From contig NZ_JAMOZL010000001.1 in assembly GCF_023667495.1 (NCBI RefSeq), positions 62,001 to 126,000 on the forward strand: a stretch of 64,000 bases of DNA, read 5' to 3'. The notes under the pieces are model-generated. The model saw only the letters and a program-made list of their open reading frames with translations. It was not told the DNA's origin and did no database searches. Position 1 is the stretch's first letter. Every line of letters begins with the position of its first letter. Positions 50,942 through 59,265 of the stretch are shown piece after piece. Made by a program: the position numbers and the translations under genes. This stretch comes from Dyadobacter sp. MSC1_007. GTDB lineage: Bacteria > Bacteroidota > Bacteroidia > Cytophagales > Spirosomataceae.

Positions 50942-51859
50942 ATGAAACATGTTAAGCTATACTTTTCTTTACTTAAAGAGAGTTTTGGAGAATTTATGAA
51001 CGATAACGGCTTGAAATTAAGTGCCGCTCTTTCATATTATACCATTTTTTCGCTGGCACCAATGCTGTTGGTGATCATCTCTGTATTCAGTATTTTCTTC
51101 GGAAGAGATGCGATCCAGGGGCAGCTTTTCGACCAGATCAGTGGCCTCGTGGGGGCATCGGCCGCCTCGCAATTGCAGGAGATTATTAAAAATGCAGAGT
51201 TGTCGAATAAATCAGGTGTGGCCGCTGCGGTAGGCATAGGGACGCTGCTGATCGGTGCCACCGGGGTTTTTGCCGAAATGCAGGATTCGATCAACTACAT
51301 ATGGTCTATCAAATCCAAACCTAAAAAAGGATGGATTCAATACCTTAAAACCAGACTGATCTCTTTTTCGCTGATCCTGACACTCGGGTTTCTGCTGGTA
51401 GTTTCGCTAGGTGCCAGCGCATTGGTCGATTTGCTGAGCAACCGCCTGGAAGCGCTGTTTTCCGAGGCATCGGTGGTCCTTTTCTACATTGTGAACCTGG
51501 TGCTGGTACTCACGGTCATCACTTCATTGTTCACAGTAATTTTCAAAGTGTTGCCCGATGGAGAGTTGCGATGGAAGGAATGTATCGTCGGGGCCGCATT
51601 CACAGCAATATTGTTCCTGATCGGGAAGTTCCTGATCAGCTTTTATCTGGGTCAATCTGACCTTGGTGCGACTTATGGAACTTCGGCGTCCATTGTTATT
51701 CTGCTGACTTGGATCTACTATTCGTCCATCATCCTCTATTTCGGTGCCGAGTTTACAAAAGTTTATGCCCGACAGGATGGAGTTGCCATTGCACCGAATA
51801 AACACGCCGTATTGATCGTAAGACAGGAACTGGACAAGAAAACGGGTGTGGAAAACTGA
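50942..51859 (+). CDS. YihY/BrkB-family inner-membrane protein
   Basis: A 305-residue polytopic membrane protein of the YihY (formerly BrkB, wrongly RNase BN) family: NGLKLSAALSYYTIFSLAPM at helix 1, GATGVFAEMQDSINYIW, and the later pair LPDGELRWKECIVGAAF and YGTSASIVILLTWIYYSSII. Six predicted helices. Function not established for the family. Single gene. Confidence 0.93.
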   Translation: MKHVKLYFSLLKESFGEFMNDNGLKLSAALSYYTIFSLAPMLLVIISVFSIFFGRDAIQGQLFDQISGLVGASAASQLQEIIKNAELSNKSGVAAAVGIGTLLIGATGVFAEMQDSINYIWSIKSKPKKGWIQYLKTRLISFSLILTLGFLLVVSLGASALVDLLSNRLEALFSEASVVLFYIVNLVLVLTVITSLFTVIFKVLPDGELRWKECIVGAAFTAILFLIGKFLISFYLGQSDLGATYGTSASIVILLTWIYYSSIILYFGAEFTKVYARQDGVAIAPNKHAVLIVRQELDKKTGVEN

Positions 51860-51861
51860 AA

Positions 51862-51896
51862 CGAAAAATCCCTGCCGTGAGGGGCAAGGATTTCGT
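51862..51896. terminator. Convergent hairpin between YihY and sppA genes
   Basis: aatccctgcc (51867-51876) pairs with ggcaaggatt (51883-51892 region) with one G-U on the minus strand; the stem lies between the two convergent stops. T-runs are short on the plus side and of A/T type towards 51901. Confidence 0.5.
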
Positions 51897-51915
51897 TGCT
51901 ATTTTTTAAAGGGTA

Positions 51916-53682
51916 CTATTTGATAACCAGCTCGAAAGGCATTCTGGTTTGCGTTCCACCCATGTTCATCAGCTTTTTATACATCTTGACGTAAGGGGCC
52001 AGGTCACCCAGCGTTTTAGCCGTCGCTTTTTCTTCCTGATCGCCGAAAACCTTTGCGATAAGCTCATCCAGCGGCTTTTTCTTTTCAGGATAATATCTGA
52101 CGCGGTATTCGCTTTCTTTCAGTTTAGCGGCTTTGGCAGCAATCTTGATAGCATCGTCTACGCCACCCAGCACGTCAACCAATCCATTTTCTTTGGCTTC
52201 GACGCCTGACCATACCCGGCCCTGTGCCAGGCTTTTCAGTTTTTCGACTGGCATTTTCCTGCCTTCCGCCGCTTTTTTAGTGAAAGTCTCGTAGCCTTCG
52301 TTCACGCTTTTCTGGATCATTGCCTTTTCGAATTCCGTCATTTCACGGGTGGCAGTCGGCCAATCAGCATGCGGACTGGTGCCCACACCGTCGAAAGTAA
52401 TACCCAGTTTGTTGTTCATGAAGTCGGTCACATTGAATATCAATCCAAAAATACCGATGGAACCGGTAATGGTATTGGGCTGTGCTACGATGGTGTCGCA
52501 ACCCATAGCCATATAGTAGCCACCCGAAGCTGCCACGTCTGACATGGATGCGATTACAGGTTTCTTTTTAGCGGTAATCTGGATTTCACGCCACATGACG
52601 TCCGATGCCAATGCGCTGCCTCCCGGAGAATTGATCCGGATTACAATCGCCTTGATCTTATCGTTGTCGCGGATCTCTTTGAGTTCTTTTACAAATTTTT
52701 CGGAGCCGATGTTATCATCGCCACCGTCACCGCTTGTAATCTCACCCTCAGCGACAAGCACGGCAATGCGTTTGTTGAAATCGCCTTCTTCGATCTTGTT
52801 ATCCCCTTTTAAATATCGATCTACACCCACATATTCAATGTCTTTTTTCTCCTCCACCTTCAATTCTTTTTTCAGCACCGTTTCCAGCTCATCCTGGTAG
52901 CCCAGATTGGTTACGAATTTGTATTTCAAGGCCGATTTAGGATTATCGACCGCCAGCGAATCGGCCAGGTTCTTCAATTCGCCGACAGGAATATTACGGG
53001 AAGCTGATATGTTTTTAAGGAAGTTATTATTGATGGCGCTAATCAATTCTATGGATTGCTTTTTGCTCGCCTCGCTCATATCCTGGCGTGAGAACATCTC
53101 GATTGCACTCTTGAATTCACCTACACGGAAAACAAGCGGCTTTATTTCTAATTTATCGAATGTGCCTTTGAAAAAGCTGTATTCCGCGGAGAGGCCGTTC
53201 CATTCGATGCCGCCCGCTGGATTAAGGTAGATTTTATCAGCTACCGAAGCGATGTAATATCCTTTCTCGGAGTAACTTTCGCCGTAAGTAACAACGAATT
53301 TCTTCGATTTTTTGAATTCTACAAGTTGGTTACGGATTTCTTCCAGGGTTGCCCAACCGGCCTCAGGGCCTTCGGTTTTTAAATAAATGCCCTTGATCTT
53401 ATCGTCGACCTGCGCGTTTTTCAAAGCATCAAGAATGTCTTTCAAGCCGATCACATTTTCGCCGCCGCTAAACGGCCCGCCGATATCTGAAAAGGGATTT
53501 TCTACACCTACTTCCTGAATGGGCTGATTAAGGTCCAGTCGCAACACCGATTTGTCATCGATAGTGACTTTGTCGTCGGATGAAAACATCGCCCCGATGC
53601 CGGCGAGGAGAAAAAAGGAAAGAAATAAGAAGAGGATAATGCCTACGAACGTCGCGAGTACATATTTCAGGAATTGTAACAT
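51916..53682 (-). CDS. sppA: Signal peptide peptidase SppA, 67K type
   Basis: A 588-residue inner-membrane serine protease with two tandem ClpP-like domains. N-terminal helix about 4-32. The general-base Lys is in RVGEFKSAIEMF of the first domain; the nucleophile Ser is in SDVAASGGYYMAMG of the second, with INSPGGSALASDVMWREI before it and NTITGSIGIFG after. It degrades leftover signal peptides. Full length. Confidence 0.96.
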   Translation of the reverse strand: MLQFLKYVLATFVGIILFLFLSFFLLAGIGAMFSSDDKVTIDDKSVLRLDLNQPIQEVGVENPFSDIGGPFSGGENVIGLKDILDALKNAQVDDKIKGIYLKTEGPEAGWATLEEIRNQLVEFKKSKKFVVTYGESYSEKGYYIASVADKIYLNPAGGIEWNGLSAEYSFFKGTFDKLEIKPLVFRVGEFKSAIEMFSRQDMSEASKKQSIELISAINNNFLKNISASRNIPVGELKNLADSLAVDNPKSALKYKFVTNLGYQDELETVLKKELKVEEKKDIEYVGVDRYLKGDNKIEEGDFNKRIAVLVAEGEITSGDGGDDNIGSEKFVKELKEIRDNDKIKAIVIRINSPGGSALASDVMWREIQITAKKKPVIASMSDVAASGGYYMAMGCDTIVAQPNTITGSIGIFGLIFNVTDFMNNKLGITFDGVGTSPHADWPTATREMTEFEKAMIQKSVNEGYETFTKKAAEGRKMPVEKLKSLAQGRVWSGVEAKENGLVDVLGGVDDAIKIAAKAAKLKESEYRVRYYPEKKKPLDELIAKVFGDQEEKATAKTLGDLAPYVKMYKKLMNMGGTQTRMPFELVIK

Positions 53683-53857
53683 AATCTATCTGGTAACGGA
53701 TTTTATCTCATAAGTTAATGAAGGAACAAAATTACGTATTAAATGTCGTGGTTTCGGGAAGAAATAATGTCAAAAGGTCGTTTGGCAGCATTAAGTGGTT
53801 GAATAAGTGTTCAAATTTTTTCGGTGCCGCCCGGCAGTTTCACAGGATCAGATTATT

Positions 53858-53865
53858 TACTTTTG
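53858..53865 (+). promoter_or_regulatory. -7 box candidate for sixA
   Basis: Exact TAnnTTTG (TACTTTTG), 16 bases before the ATG; gttt at 53836-53839 is a weak -33 partner 18 bases upstream. Confidence 0.45.
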
Positions 53866-53881
53866 AGAAAAAAATCAGCAA

Positions 53882-54391
53882 ATGAAAAAGACCCTCATTC
53901 TAGTGCGGCATGCCACTGCCGAAGACCAAAGTTTCAGAATTAAAGATTTTGACAGGGATCTCAACAGTAAAGGATTGTCAGAGTCTTTGGCAATGGGCAA
54001 ATGGATGGTTCAGGAAGGTGTGAAACCCGATCTCTTCGTGTCGAGCCCGGCTTCCAGGGCATTCAAAACAGCGGAAATCATCGCGAGGCAATTTGGCGTG
54101 TCGATCGATGCCATTCAGACGCAGGCTGGTATATATGATGGCGGTCCGCGGGCGTACCTTCAGGCGGTAAATACCACGTCTGAGTCGCACACGACATTGA
54201 TGCTCTTCGGACATAATCCCGACATTACTTACTTCGCTGAATATCTTTCAGGCGCTAGCATCGGCTCCATGAAAAAGGGCAGCGTGGCATTTATCGAATT
54301 TAAAGATCAGAAATGGGAGGAAATATCTGGAAAAACCGGTGACCTTGTGCTATACAAAACTCCAAAGCAGGTAAGGGACGAAGATGAGTGA
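53882..54391 (+). CDS. SixA-type histidine phosphatase
   Basis: A 169-residue member of the phosphoglycerate-mutase-like superfamily: LILVRHATAEDQ has the phospho-accepting His of the RHG-type motif, SSPASRAFKTAEIIA the second Arg, and MLFGHNPDITYFAEYL the second His. E. coli SixA removes phosphate from histidine phosphotransfer domains; other relatives act on small phosphates. Its end overlaps the next gene by 8 bases. Confidence 0.92.
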   Translation: MKKTLILVRHATAEDQSFRIKDFDRDLNSKGLSESLAMGKWMVQEGVKPDLFVSSPASRAFKTAEIIARQFGVSIDAIQTQAGIYDGGPRAYLQAVNTTSESHTTLMLFGHNPDITYFAEYLSGASIGSMKKGSVAFIEFKDQKWEEISGKTGDLVLYKTPKQVRDEDE

Positions 54392-54599
54392 AATGAACAA
54401 CCAGCCCAATAAGAACCGCAAGATATTTATTGTCGTATTCATCGCATTTGTAGCACTGTTCGCCTATATATCCTACGATATGTCGAGCCGCACGACCGCC
54501 CCGTGGAACAAACCCAAACAACTCAAAAGGGCATTGCCGGGGGCAACTCCGGATGCTGATTCGCTCAAACTCGATTCGTTATTGAAAGAAGTAGAATAG
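54384..54599 (+). CDS. Small single-helix membrane protein
   Basis: A 71-residue protein: basic start NNQPNKNRK, one helix IFIVVFIAFVALFAYISYDM, then a Ser/Asp/Leu-rich extracytoplasmic tail (DADSLKLDSLLKEVE). Overlaps sixA by 8 bases, so it is co-transcribed. No family recognised beyond Bacteroidota hypothetical proteins. Confidence 0.75.
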   Translation: MSEMNNQPNKNRKIFIVVFIAFVALFAYISYDMSSRTTAPWNKPKQLKRALPGATPDADSLKLDSLLKEVE

Positions 54600-54606
54600 A
54601 CCGTAG

Positions 54607-55503
54607 TCAACTTCTCGGGTGAAATTCGGTGATAACCTGCCTCAGGTAATCGCGGTCCAGGTGCGTGTAAATTTCTGTGGTGGTGATCGATTCGTGACCC
54701 AGCATTTCCTGGACTGCCCGCAAACTCGCCCCCCCTTCTATCAGGTGGGTTGCAAATGAGTGGCGGAAAGTGTGCGGGCTGACATTCTTGTGAATGCCCG
54801 CCAGTTCAGCTGCATTTTTAATCACCAGAAACACCATCACCCTCGATAGCTGGCCGCCTCTGCGGTTGAGGAACACAATATCTTCACTGCCTTTTTGTGG
54901 GGCTATTTCGCCTCTTACATGGTCCAGGTAAATCTGAGTGTATTTAATCGCCTCTTTTCCGATAGGTACAAGCCGCATTTTGTCCCCTTTCCCAATTATC
55001 CGTAAAAAGCCGATATCAAAGTGGCAATTGGTCAGTTGTAGCCCCGTTAATTCCGAAACCCGCAATCCCGAACTGTACAATACTTCCATAATAGCCCTGT
55101 TGCGCGTGCCTTCCGGTGTGGAATGGTCAATAGCGCCGAGCATGGACTCAATTTCTTCATAAGAAAGCACATCGGGTAATTTGCGGGGCAACCGCGGCGA
55201 TTCGAGCAGCTCAGTAGGGTCTTCGGTTATTTCGTTTTCAAGAAGCAGATATTTAAAAAACGCCTTGATCCCGGAAAGCATTCGGGCCTGTGAATGCGCT
55301 GCAAGGCCCAGTTCGCCAATATATTTCAGAAAAGCAGAAAGATGAGCTTCTTCAACACGGGCAGGCGCTACCTCGATTTTGCTTAACTCAAGAAATTCTT
55401 CCAGCTTCTCGACGTCCCTGATATAGGCATCCACCGAATTGCCGGAAAGCGAGCGTTCCAGGCGCAGATAATTTTTAAAATGTTTGATGTAGCTTTGCCA
55501 CAT
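54607..55503 (-). CDS. xerD: Tyrosine recombinase XerD
   Basis: A 298-residue site-specific recombinase for chromosome dimer resolution at dif. N-terminal SAM-like domain with FKNYLRLERSLSGNSVDAY; catalytic residues in SSGLRVSELTGL (Arg), HTFRHSFATHL (His, Arg), LGHESITTTEIYTH (His, nucleophile Tyr). Full length and divergent from aroQ, a neighbourhood common in this phylum, so it is chromosomal and not an integrase of an island. Confidence 0.94.
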   Translation of the reverse strand: MWQSYIKHFKNYLRLERSLSGNSVDAYIRDVEKLEEFLELSKIEVAPARVEEAHLSAFLKYIGELGLAAHSQARMLSGIKAFFKYLLLENEITEDPTELLESPRLPRKLPDVLSYEEIESMLGAIDHSTPEGTRNRAIMEVLYSSGLRVSELTGLQLTNCHFDIGFLRIIGKGDKMRLVPIGKEAIKYTQIYLDHVRGEIAPQKGSEDIVFLNRRGGQLSRVMVFLVIKNAAELAGIHKNVSPHTFRHSFATHLIEGGASLRAVQEMLGHESITTTEIYTHLDRDYLRQVITEFHPRS

Positions 55504-55540
55504 AGAAGAGCAACGGAATTTATTAGACTATACAAAGCAA

Positions 55541-55966
55541 ATGAAAAAGATACTGATCCTGAACGGCCCGAATCTAAATCTTTTAGGTAAGCGCGAACCT
55601 GGCGTGTACGGAAACCAGTCGTTTGAGGATTACTTTGAAACTTTGAAAGCCCTGTTCCCTGATGTGGAATTGCACTATTTCCAATCCAACCACGAAGGTG
55701 CGATGATCGATAAGATCCATGAAATTGGATTCTCTTTCGATGGCATCGTGATCAATGCGGGAGGATATACCCACACTTCCATTGCCCTCGCCGACGCATT
55801 ATCTGCAGTAACTACACCCGCAGTAGAAGTTCACATCTCCAATATCCACGCCCGCGAACCATTTCGGCACCATAGTTACCTCACAGCCCGGTGCAAAGGC
55901 ATGATATGCGGATTGGGGCTTAGGGGGTACGAGTTGGCGGTGCGGTATTTAATTTTGAATGACTGA
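55541..55966 (+). CDS. aroQ: 3-dehydroquinate dehydratase, type II
   Basis: A 141-residue shikimate-pathway enzyme. NGPNLNLLGKREPGVYG carries the Arg and Tyr of the flexible lid, NAGGYTHTSIALADAL the Asn/substrate site, and VEVHISNIHAREPFR the catalytic His region. Length is normal. Its stop codon coincides with the start of a repeat-rich intergenic region. Confidence 0.97.
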   Translation: MKKILILNGPNLNLLGKREPGVYGNQSFEDYFETLKALFPDVELHYFQSNHEGAMIDKIHEIGFSFDGIVINAGGYTHTSIALADALSAVTTPAVEVHISNIHAREPFRHHSYLTARCKGMICGLGLRGYELAVRYLILND

Positions 55967-56130
55967 ATGAGTGAATGTGTCGCTTTGGAACAGGGAATTA
56001 GTGAATAAATGGAATGCGATTCCGTCATTTGATCATGAGGTTATCGAGTCATTAGCTCATTTTTTCATTCCAGTTCCACTGTAGCTCATTCAAACATTCA
56101 CTCATTCGAAATTCACTCATTCACTCATTG
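55957..56130. repeat. Inverted and tandem GAATGAGT-type repeats between aroQ and the M14 gene
   Basis: gaatgagtgaatgt (55965-55978) and its perfect complement acattcactcattc (56094-56107) are inverted 115 bases apart; after the right copy the unit attcactc is repeated again in attcactcattcactcatt (56111-56129). Partial copies (gaatgact, gtgaataa, gctcattc) fill the interior. It lies between convergent genes. Confidence 0.75.
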
Positions 56131-56142
56131 GACTAGGCTCAT

Positions 56143-58638
56143 TCAAAATTGACGAAAGACCGCATTGCTAAACAGTATCTTGCCATTGTAGAGCATGGCG
56201 CGGAAGATAGGGTCGTCCATGAGGTAGATCACGCGGCCGCGGCCCATATCCTGAACACCCATGATGAGGGTGTTTTTTAATTTCCCGGTCATTTTTGTTC
56301 CTACGAACCCGGCTTTGTGGTTGTCTTCTTTCAAATAACCTACATTCCACCCTTCTTTCAGATAATCCCGCTCATAGGCATCACGCACGATGGCGAAATA
56401 CTCTTTGCTGCAACCGAAAGCCAACGGGTGGGTGGCGTCCATGTTGATCTCGAACATGCTGCCTGGTGACGAATCACTCGCTTCCTCCCGCTGCTGCTGG
56501 CCGTATTTCTTGAAAACGTCGTCGTCTTTCTTTTTATCTGAGAATTTTTTAGTGAGTGAAAAACCTGGTTTGTTTACGAAAGCGTCCGTGGCGTGTTCCA
56601 TAGCAATGAGCTTACCGCCATTTCGCACCCAGTTCTGAATGGATTCCAGGTGTTTCTCGGTAATAATATCACCATATCGACCGTCGGGTAGGATGAGGAC
56701 GTCTATTTCGTTCCAGGGCAGGTTGCCAAGCTTCGTAGCGTTCACAATCGTGACCGGATATTTGATCTGTTGCTCGAAGTAATGCCATATTGCACCAAAT
56801 GCAGGCGGAGAGACGCCATCGCCAGCCACAGCTACGATTTTCGGTGCATTAATCGCAACCACATTATCGTTTCCGAAGTCGGGCCCGGAGCTTACGTAGC
56901 CTGTTTTGGCAGGAACCAGCTGAATATGGTGTTGCGTAGCGAGGGAAGTGACGAGTTTATCAAAATTTAGACCTTCATTTCCTTTTTTAGTAATGATCAG
57001 CGTCCCGGCCGGATAACTAACCTTTTCCATCTCAAACGGCGTATTCGAAGTCTTAACCAACAGACCGTTTTTCAACAAACCTGCGAGAAATGCGGCATCT
57101 TCCACTTCGGACCAGCGCGCAATGTAAGCATAGGGCGAGGATGCTGGTAGGGGATTGTCGATTTTTGGCTGCTGGTAAGGCACCGGCACCAGTTTTTCTT
57201 TTAATCCATAAGCCTTTAACCCGAAAATATAAGCAAGGCCCCAACTCGTAACGTCATAAGTCACAGAATCTTCGAGCATAGGTTTCGGATCAAAAAGGAC
57301 GCGTAAAAGATTCGACTTTGGTTGAAATGCGCTGATCAACAGGTCATTATTGTCTATTTTAAGAGACTGTTCGTCAGCCGTAGTAAGCTCTGTGCCGCGA
57401 GTGGATATTGATTTTCCGGACGAACCGTAGACAAGACCTTGCTTGTCGAGCCAGCCGGTGAATGACCGGACGCGCTCCTCATTGCCTTTGGCTTTGATAA
57501 CATACGTTTTGAAGTTCCCCACGGGCGCATTGGCTGCATCCTGATGGAACTTGATAAACTCGGAAACGACTTTATCTTTTTGCGACATTACCGCTTCCAG
57601 CGTAGCTAGCGTGCTCGCATAGTGGTGAGCCATACGGTTCTGGAGCGTGAGTGTATCATGTTCCGCCTCGCGTGCGAGTGCCAGGCCCGCACGTCCGCTA
57701 CCTGCCTGTTCATAGGTTACGCCAATGGCCCCGTTGGCTGACGGCCAGGTGTCCCCATAGCTTGGATAAAACAGGTCGTAGTCATTTTTAGTAAAGTACG
57801 CCCAATTGTTTTTATCGAAATACTTCCTACAATACTCTCCAATTAATTCATTGAATTCGCGCTGCCACGTAGTAATGTCCTTGTTGTATGGTTTGGCTGC
57901 CGGTGGGAAATAGTAGCTTCTGGCGGCGCCCATTTCGTGAAAGTCGGCGTGAAAGTGGGGCATCCATTGGTTATATAATGCAATCCGCTCCCTGGTTTCT
58001 TTTTGGGTTTGCCAGGCCCAGTCGCGGTTGAGGTCAAACAAATAATGGTTAAACCTGCCGCCCGGCCACGGTTCTTCGTGCTCCAACGCAAAAGGTGTGA
58101 CATCGGGAGTAACGCTTTGGACGCGGTTGTACCAATGCGTGTAGCGTTCGTATCCATCCGGGTTAATGCACGGATCGATCATTACGACCATGTTTTTCAG
58201 GAATTCCTGTGTCAATACATTCTCCTTGTTGAGCAGCTCATAAATCACTTTCATGCTGGTATTCGAAGAAGCCGCCTCATTGCCATGCACATTATAGCTC
58301 AGCCACACGATCGGTGGCACACTCGCATCGGGTTTGCCGGGTAACAGGCCAATGCTTTTAAGGTGATTGGTACGGATCGTTTCCAGGCGGGCCATGTTTT
58401 CGGGAGAAGAAACAAAAGCCAGCATTAATGGTCGCCCTTCGTTCGAACTTCCGTATTGGACCAGTTTCATCCGGTCTGAATTCAGAGATTGAATGTCTTT
58501 AAAGTAGTCGACGACCAGATGGTGATAGGCAAACTTCGAACCCAGCGGATAACCCAGAAACTGGTCGGGTGTTTTGGTTTGAGCAAGAGCTGGTGAGAAG
58601 GATAGCACGAGCAGGAGGCAACTGATCAGTCTGGTCAT
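56143..58638 (-). CDS. Exported M14-family zinc carboxypeptidase-like peptidase
   Basis: An 831-residue exported metallopeptidase with signal peptide MTRLISCLLLVLSFSPALAQ. The M14 zinc site is visible: His118 and Glu121 in YNVHGNEAAS, the later His in HADFHEMGA, Arg-rich NPDGYERYTHWYNR, and the catalytic Glu in GVTYEQAGSG. A long C-terminal part includes VLILPDGRYGD and IQNWVRNGGKLIAMEHA, like a non-catalytic glutamine-amidotransferase fold. ATG 58638 was chosen for the signal peptide; the frame extends to 58803. Substrate unknown. Confidence 0.92.
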   Translation of the reverse strand: MTRLISCLLLVLSFSPALAQTKTPDQFLGYPLGSKFAYHHLVVDYFKDIQSLNSDRMKLVQYGSSNEGRPLMLAFVSSPENMARLETIRTNHLKSIGLLPGKPDASVPPIVWLSYNVHGNEAASSNTSMKVIYELLNKENVLTQEFLKNMVVMIDPCINPDGYERYTHWYNRVQSVTPDVTPFALEHEEPWPGGRFNHYLFDLNRDWAWQTQKETRERIALYNQWMPHFHADFHEMGAARSYYFPPAAKPYNKDITTWQREFNELIGEYCRKYFDKNNWAYFTKNDYDLFYPSYGDTWPSANGAIGVTYEQAGSGRAGLALAREAEHDTLTLQNRMAHHYASTLATLEAVMSQKDKVVSEFIKFHQDAANAPVGNFKTYVIKAKGNEERVRSFTGWLDKQGLVYGSSGKSISTRGTELTTADEQSLKIDNNDLLISAFQPKSNLLRVLFDPKPMLEDSVTYDVTSWGLAYIFGLKAYGLKEKLVPVPYQQPKIDNPLPASSPYAYIARWSEVEDAAFLAGLLKNGLLVKTSNTPFEMEKVSYPAGTLIITKKGNEGLNFDKLVTSLATQHHIQLVPAKTGYVSSGPDFGNDNVVAINAPKIVAVAGDGVSPPAFGAIWHYFEQQIKYPVTIVNATKLGNLPWNEIDVLILPDGRYGDIITEKHLESIQNWVRNGGKLIAMEHATDAFVNKPGFSLTKKFSDKKKDDDVFKKYGQQQREEASDSSPGSMFEINMDATHPLAFGCSKEYFAIVRDAYERDYLKEGWNVGYLKEDNHKAGFVGTKMTGKLKNTLIMGVQDMGRGRVIYLMDDPIFRAMLYNGKILFSNAVFRQF

Positions 58639-58890
58639 GGAGGTGAATGGGAAAGTCGGTAGACCCAAATTTAGAAAGTTACCTGAATTTACTGCGATGC
58701 GGAGGGTGATTAAAAAAACTTTCAATTTGAATGAACTGAAAATGAGTCTAGTAAAAAATAATTGCATTTTATTTACTGTCTGAGGTTGCTTTTTAAAATT
58801 CAACCCTGCATCTTTGCACCACGTTTTCGGAAAAGGGAAACGAAAAGTGAAAGAAAGTGCTAGTAAAACGCGCGAAGTAGGAGACCAGTC
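58639..58890. other. Intergenic region M14 gene / tRNA-Glu
   Basis: 252 bases with no credible gene; the reading frame of the M14 gene runs on into it without a better start. Contains the tRNA promoter candidate at 58786-58816. Confidence 0.5.
58786..58816 (+). promoter_or_regulatory. Promoter candidate for tRNA-Glu
   Basis: TTG 58786-58788 and CATCTTTG 58809-58816 (one base off TAnnTTTG), spacer 20, about 75 bases before the tRNA. Confidence 0.4.
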
Positions 58891-58962
58891 GGCCCATTCG
58901 TCTAGCGGTTAGGACACGACCCTTTCACGGTTGAAACAGGGGTTCGATTCCCCTATGGGTCA
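58891..58962 (+). tRNA. tRNA-Glu (TTC)
   Basis: 72 bases folding as a cloverleaf: acceptor ggcccat/atgggtc (one G-U), D-loop tagcggttagga, anticodon loop ccctttcacgg with anticodon TTC, T-arm aggggttcgattcccct. CCA is not encoded. Confidence 0.97.
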
Positions 58963-58999
58963 CAAACCGTGCGAAAAAGCACTTTCAATCATTGCAGAG

Positions 59000-59027
59000 A
59001 CCGCTCCATTTTTGGGGCGGTTTTTTT
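59000..59027 (+). terminator. Terminator after tRNA-Glu
   Basis: Arms accgctcc (59000-59007) and ggggcggt (59014-59021), loop atttt(t), then seven T. One G-U pair. Confidence 0.9.
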
Positions 59028-59180
59028 GTTAAACGAACGCTTTTTAATATCTCCCCCGGCCATGCCGAAATTCCCCTTTTTTACGCTCCTGCGTAGTGTT
59101 TTAATGCAATTGTGAACCTTTCAGCAAGAAAAAAGCAATATTATTCTACTTACAATAAAAATCTTTCTATTGGTTTGTAG

Positions 59181-59188
59181 TATATTTG
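59181..59188 (+). promoter_or_regulatory. -7 box candidate for the T9SS protein
   Basis: Exact TAnnTTTG (TATATTTG), 78 bases before the ATG. A -33 box was not clear. Confidence 0.4.
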
Positions 59189-59265
59189 ACAAGGAGGATG
59201 ACCTGACCCTAACTGCTTTAGGACCAGTTACATCGTCTGTATCGCCCACAAATTTTTTACGATCT

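Larger units (their letters stand above)
58963..59265. other. Intergenic region tRNA-Glu / T9SS protein
   Basis: 303 bases. It contains the tRNA terminator (59000-59027), an exact -7 box TATATTTG (59181-59188) for the downstream gene and an aaggagg run at 59190-59196. No gene seen. Confidence 0.6.

Noticed and set aside
54607..55503. Integrase of a genomic island
   Set aside because: The protein matches housekeeping XerD, lies next to aroQ, and no attachment repeats or phage genes are present.
55957..56130. CRISPR-like array
   Set aside because: Repeat units are only 8-14 bases, inverted as well as direct, and spacers are not uniform; no cas genes are near.
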